NCBI GenBank assembly: GCA_036337295.1
Contig: JAYZEN010000003.1
Coordinates: 62,001-126,000 of the forward strand
Reading direction: 5' to 3'
DNA: 64,000 nt
DNA from: Ketobacter sp036337295
GTDB taxonomy: Bacteria > Pseudomonadota > Gammaproteobacteria > Pseudomonadales > Ketobacteraceae
Positions 60,636-64,000 of the stretch are shown piece by piece (position 1 is the first letter of the stretch; each line of letters opens with the position of its first letter). Below the pieces are notes generated by a model that ran no database searches, was not told the DNA's origin, and saw only the letters and a list, made by a program, of their open reading frames with translations. The position numbers and the translations under genes were made by a program.

Positions 60636-61913
60636 TTACAGGGCCCGCACCGGAACCAACACTTCCATCACCGTACGGGCTACATCGCGCAGATTGGTGA
60701 CATCGGAGTCGTAGCAGGCCACCGCATCGTTCGGCATCAGATAGGGATTGGCGGTTTCATCATGGGCCTGCCGCATCAGCTCCTCCACCGAGCGTTCGAT
60801 CACCTGGTACTGACCGGTGAGGGGGTTGTTGCTGGCCAGGACCACTTTGCGGGGAGCGTTGGTCCATTGGGTGCCGCCCACACAGTTGGCCGACACCGCC
60901 GCCTGCAACAGGCGCGAACCATAGGGCAGATTGCTGCTGAAACGGCCCACCGCCGCGTTGGAATTGGATTCCGCCGGTTTGATCAGATTGGACATGAAAA
61001 CACGAAATCCTTTCGGGGTGATCTGGCTGGGGCGCACCAGATGGCGCTGGAAACAGCCGGTACTGGGCACCACAATCTGGTCGCCGGCAATCAGCGGCAC
61101 ATCAGTCACGCTCTGGCCAGTGAAAATACCGCTCATGTCCAGTTCCACCTGCCAGCCGTTGCGCACCAGAATCACCTGGTCAATCTTCGCATCCGGACGA
61201 ATGCCGGACGCCGCCCGCAGCGCTTCCGACAGCATGCGGGTATTGGAGTAATCGCCAAACGCAGTCATCTTCTCCACAATGTGGTTGTTGATGGTCTTGC
61301 TGTTGATGTACTGGCGACCAGGCTGGAACACTGCTCCCAACACAGTCACATCGATCTCTGACCACTCTAAGACATGCACGTGCACCGCCGCCGTCGCCGG
61401 TTGGAAGATCTCACCCCGCACCAGCGCCAGTTCGATCTTTTCCGCTGCGGTTATGCTGTCCATGCCCCGCAAATTGATCGGGCGCACCATAGGCAGATTG
61501 ATGACACCGCGAGGATTCAGAACATAACGACCACTGAAGCCTTCGCCATTTTCAATCTGCAGCTCGATGATGTCCCCCGGGCTTAGGGCCATGTCCTGGT
61601 TGAACCCGGAATGGTGGGCCGGCGCGGTGTTCTTCAAGTCGGTGAGGATACTATCCACCCGATAATGGCGGGGGGCATATTGGGTGGCGCTGGCCTGGCA
61701 GTTCAGGTTTGAAGCGAAGACTGTGGAGGCGGGTGCCGCCTGCTCCAGCACTTCACCGGCTTGCTCCGGGGTACCGTACTGCTTACCCGATGGGTTGCCG
61801 GGAGACTGCAATGCGTGATGCTGGGTACAGCCCCACAACAAACAACACAGAAGCGTTGCCAGAAGGGGGCTCCACTTGACGTCAACAGACTGCTTTAGAT
61901 TTGGCTCCAACAC
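60636..61913 (-). CDS. wza: Outer-membrane polysaccharide export lipoprotein (Wza/GumB type)
   Basis: A 425-residue lipoprotein (signal with LLWGC lipobox). The polysaccharide-export domain (MALSPGDIIELQIENGEGFS, GRYVLNPRGVINLPMVRPIN) is followed by SLBB-like units (IDVTVLGAVFQPGRQYINSK; LAASNNPLTGQYQVIE-like VLASNNPLTGQYQVI). It forms the outer-membrane exit channel. The start is GTG 61913, preceded by CAGGATAGCGCAAC; no suitable ATG is present. It is first gene of the five-gene minus-strand arm and ends 11 bases before the Wzz/GumC start. Confidence 0.88.
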   Translation of the reverse strand: MLEPNLKQSVDVKWSPLLATLLCCLLWGCTQHHALQSPGNPSGKQYGTPEQAGEVLEQAAPASTVFASNLNCQASATQYAPRHYRVDSILTDLKNTAPAHHSGFNQDMALSPGDIIELQIENGEGFSGRYVLNPRGVINLPMVRPINLRGMDSITAAEKIELALVRGEIFQPATAAVHVHVLEWSEIDVTVLGAVFQPGRQYINSKTINNHIVEKMTAFGDYSNTRMLSEALRAASGIRPDAKIDQVILVRNGWQVELDMSGIFTGQSVTDVPLIAGDQIVVPSTGCFQRHLVRPSQITPKGFRVFMSNLIKPAESNSNAAVGRFSSNLPYGSRLLQAAVSANCVGGTQWTNAPRKVVLASNNPLTGQYQVIERSVEELMRQAHDETANPYLMPNDAVACYDSDVTNLRDVARTVMEVLVPVRAL

Positions 61914-62055
61914 GTTGCGCTATCCTGATTCGATTTCCAGAGAGGGTTACTCCAGGACAGATAGCAATTGGTGGGCCAACTTTAAGTCATTGTATTTTAA
62001 GCCTAGTTGCTTTTTGCAATACCAAGTATTCGCAGAATGAAAAGCAAATTCGGGT

Positions 62056-62952
62056 TCAGCGTTGCTGTTCGATCCAGTCCAATACATCCCCGGCAACGAT
62101 TTCCCACCCCGCCATGCCCAGGGTCCAGTGATTCCGCTCCGGGTATTGCCGGTAATCGGTGATGGCTGGGGTCGCTTCATACGCATCAAAGTTGGCATAA
62201 TTCAAACGGGCGGTGATCGTCCGGTCCTCACCTCCGGCCACCAATAACAACGGCCCCCGCGCCACAGCGAGGTCCAGGCTGGCCGCCCGGGTCAGTGTGG
62301 AACGCCCCACCCGACGGGATTCCGGCACCACAAAGCGCTCAAACACAGCCTGCTGTTGCTCGGCATCCATACCGTTTACAAATCCGTACTGAAACTGCTT
62401 CAGAGTCAACTGCTGGGGTTCACCGGCGGGAATCAAGGGGTTAAGCATGGCCCAGTTGGCCTTGAGGAACGCAGGCTCCGCACTGATCACCCCATAGGGT
62501 GGCGCGGAATGCAGGGCCACCGCACCGCTCACGCGGCCTTCCTGCAGCAGCAATTGGGCAATCAGTCCCCCCATGGAATGCCCGATCACAATGGGTTTCT
62601 CGTCCAGCTCCAGCAAAAAATTACGATAGCGGTTGAGCACATCTTCCAGCGTCAACTCGCCCAATGCCGCACTGGGGTGTTGTTGATTCTGCTCCATCAC
62701 ACTGAGCTCGTGCAGAGGCCAGGCCGGCGCATAAGTGGTGTAGCCCTGTGCTTCGAAAAAATCCTGCCAGGGAGCCCAGGCATCCGGCGTCAGGTACATG
62801 CCGTGGATAAACACAATGCTTTGGCTGGCACCAATGCGTTCAAACTCCGGTTCCCGGGGACCCTGCTGTTCCAACACACTGAACTTGCAGGCTGTGAGCC
62901 AGCATACCCCCAATGCCAACAGGCCATGACGAACCAACGACAACACACTCAT
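62056..62952 (-). CDS. Alpha/beta-hydrolase lipoprotein
   Basis: A 298-residue exported lipoprotein (LTACK). It has an alpha/beta-hydrolase core: SIVFIHGMYLTPDAW (oxyanion region), VIGHSMGGLIAQLLLQ (nucleophile Ser126), VAGGEDRTITARLNY (acid Asp) and YPERNHWTLG (His). Wording such as HGMYLTP-x-AW resembles esterases of marine gammaproteobacteria. The substrate is unknown. AAGGAGAATTTC precedes ATG 62952. It is upstream of the Wza operon in the same direction, but 142 bases separate them, so it may be a single gene. Confidence 0.85.
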   Translation of the reverse strand: MSVLSLVRHGLLALGVCWLTACKFSVLEQQGPREPEFERIGASQSIVFIHGMYLTPDAWAPWQDFFEAQGYTTYAPAWPLHELSVMEQNQQHPSAALGELTLEDVLNRYRNFLLELDEKPIVIGHSMGGLIAQLLLQEGRVSGAVALHSAPPYGVISAEPAFLKANWAMLNPLIPAGEPQQLTLKQFQYGFVNGMDAEQQQAVFERFVVPESRRVGRSTLTRAASLDLAVARGPLLLVAGGEDRTITARLNYANFDAYEATPAITDYRQYPERNHWTLGMAGWEIVAGDVLDWIEQQR

Positions 62953-63042
62953 GAAATTCTCCTTTTCTTCTTTTGCTGTTTATTAGTCTGAAGTGGCGCC
63001 CTCAATGGCGCCCGGAGAATAGACGTAGTGGATTAGCCGTTG

Positions 63043-64000
63043 TTACAAAGAAACTTCCTTGCTCTGTTGCTCAGCGGCATCATCCTGATCGCGAATGTCC
63101 AGCTGATACTCGGCCATGCGGGCCTTGTGCCGGTATTTGCCGTTCATCTCGGTCAGCAATGCCGCCTTTTTGTAGCTGATCAGTGCATCCGGATACCGGC
63201 GCATGCCGTAGAACAGATCCCCCTGCAACTCGTACAACGCCGGGTTCTGGTTGTTGAGCGCGGTCAACGTCACCGTGGTGCCAAGGGCGTCCACCACCTG
63301 ATTGCGCACCAGGTAACAGCGGGTCATCCCTTCATAGGCAGGGTAATAGTAGGGGGAGAGTGATGCCGCCATCCCATAGCTTTCGATGGCAGCCTTGAGT
63401 AACCCCAGCTTCTCCCGGGCAATGCCAAGCTGGTGATGGATGTAAGGGAATGGCGCAATGTCGATGGCACGCTCATACAGCTCAATGGCTGTTTCGAACT
63501 GGTTGTCCGCCAGTTTTTCATCTCCCTCTTCCGCCAGCATGACGGCCTCCAGAGCACTGAACTCCGCGTGCTGCGCGACGCTGTCATCCACAAACTGCCG
63601 CATCTGATGTCTGGAACCACCCCAACGCGGTTCCAGAAAATACAGATAGGGAAGCCGGATCTCGATGGATTGCGGAAACCGGCCCACGGCCTGCTCATAG
63701 ACCGCCTGCACTGCGGAACGCGGCAGCCCTTCCACCCGCACCGTGTCCAGCTCAAATTTGGCGAACAGCACCTGGTTGGGGTCCAGTGCAATGGCCTTTT
63801 GAATATCGGCTTTGGCCAGCTGCAGAGTGTCCTTGAACTTGATCCGGTTCTGCGGCGTCACCTCCGCCCAACTCAGGTGTCCGCGGTAATGCCAGGCCAT
63901 ACTGTACAAGTGCCTGGCCCGGGCATAATAGGCAAACGCGGATTGTGGATACTGCGTGATCCAATCGTCCAACATGGCTTTCGCCGCCGGATTGATACGA
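63043..64000 (-). CDS. TPR-repeat protein with DUF4034-like region (start beyond the window)
   Basis: At least 318 residues; the frame is open to the right edge, and the ATG at 63975 is probably internal because coding continues past it. Helical repeats typical of TPRs are visible (FETAIELYERAIDIAPFPYI, KAAIESYGMAASLSPYYYPA, ALYELQGDLFYGMRRYPDAL). The upstream half (YARARHLYSMAWHYRG, WAEVTP, AKADIQKAIALDPNQ) fits DUF4034-type proteins. The role is unknown, possibly a protein-interaction scaffold. It ends in KEVSL, with no T-rich stem seen downstream. Confidence 0.7.
   Translation of the reverse strand, partial: RINPAAKAMLDDWITQYPQSAFAYYARARHLYSMAWHYRGHLSWAEVTPQNRIKFKDTLQLAKADIQKAIALDPNQVLFAKFELDTVRVEGLPRSAVQAVYEQAVGRFPQSIEIRLPYLYFLEPRWGGSRHQMRQFVDDSVAQHAEFSALEAVMLAEEGDEKLADNQFETAIELYERAIDIAPFPYIHHQLGIAREKLGLLKAAIESYGMAASLSPYYYPAYEGMTRCYLVRNQVVDALGTTVTLTALNNQNPALYELQGDLFYGMRRYPDALISYKKAALLTEMNGKYRHKARMAEYQLDIRDQDDAAEQQSKEVSL

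Noticed and set aside
61997..62030. TTGC-ttttt-GCAA in the gap before wza as a terminator or promoter element
   Set aside because: Only 4-bp arms; chance occurrence is likely.

Overview
The window looks like chromosomal DNA of a free-living, probably marine, gammaproteobacterium. This rests on the DUF2782-thrB gene pair typical of Pseudomonas and its relatives, a PanP-type PLP decarboxylase, a DcaP-like porin, abundant lipoproteins and c-type cytochromes, and the family mix overall. The sequence is GC-rich by eye. No rRNA, tRNA, CRISPR array, transposase or phage gene was recognised. The genus cannot be fixed from sequence alone.

Layout. 1-5.7 kb is core metabolism: acetyl-CoA synthetase (cut by the left edge), a porin, a PLP decarboxylase, and DUF2782 with homoserine kinase. 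5.9-14 kb holds a three-haem RoxA/MauG-like lipoprotein, a nine-repeat surface protein, an acetyltransferase and a membrane diguanylate cyclase. 14.1-23.5 kb is one minus-strand operon of five genes with two sets of circularly permuted ATP-grasp, alpha-E and transglutaminase modules. 23.7-24.7 kb is a ferredoxin-reductase. 25.0-28.3 kb is an MbnP/MbnH 'metallo-mystery pair' operon with an outer-membrane-type third gene. 28.5-32.6 kb is a metal-homeostasis block: a CsoR/InrS-type repressor with a His-tailed DMT exporter faces a HupE/anchor/DUF6488 operon across a G/C-tract palindrome. 32.6-40.4 kb holds a lipoprotein hydrolase, a Baeyer-Villiger monooxygenase with a divergent AraC regulator, small periplasmic and membrane proteins, and an MmyB-type regulator.

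40.4-42.3 kb encodes a priming sugar transferase and a WecG/TagA enzyme whose N-terminus is a decayed sugar transferase. 42.4-49.7 kb is the most striking block: two nitric-oxide sensors of different fold. A FIST/NosP-like protein with its kinase and a degenerate HD-GYP response regulator lie on the minus strand. Divergently, an H-NOX, its kinase and a sigma54-activator response regulator lie on the plus strand, with a sigma54-like promoter just upstream of H-NOX. 49.9-52.1 kb has an LruC/DUF4114 secreted protein and a Gly-rich lipoprotein.

52.1-61.9 kb is an exopolysaccharide cluster in two converging arms: two glycosyltransferases, a flippase and a small membrane protein on plus; Wza, a kinase-less Wzz/GumC, a Wzy/ligase, a pyruvyltransferase and a glycosyltransferase on minus. 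The window ends with a lipoprotein hydrolase and a truncated TPR protein. A plausible link (inference) is that the NO sensors and the diguanylate cyclase tune matrix production by the adjoining polysaccharide genes.
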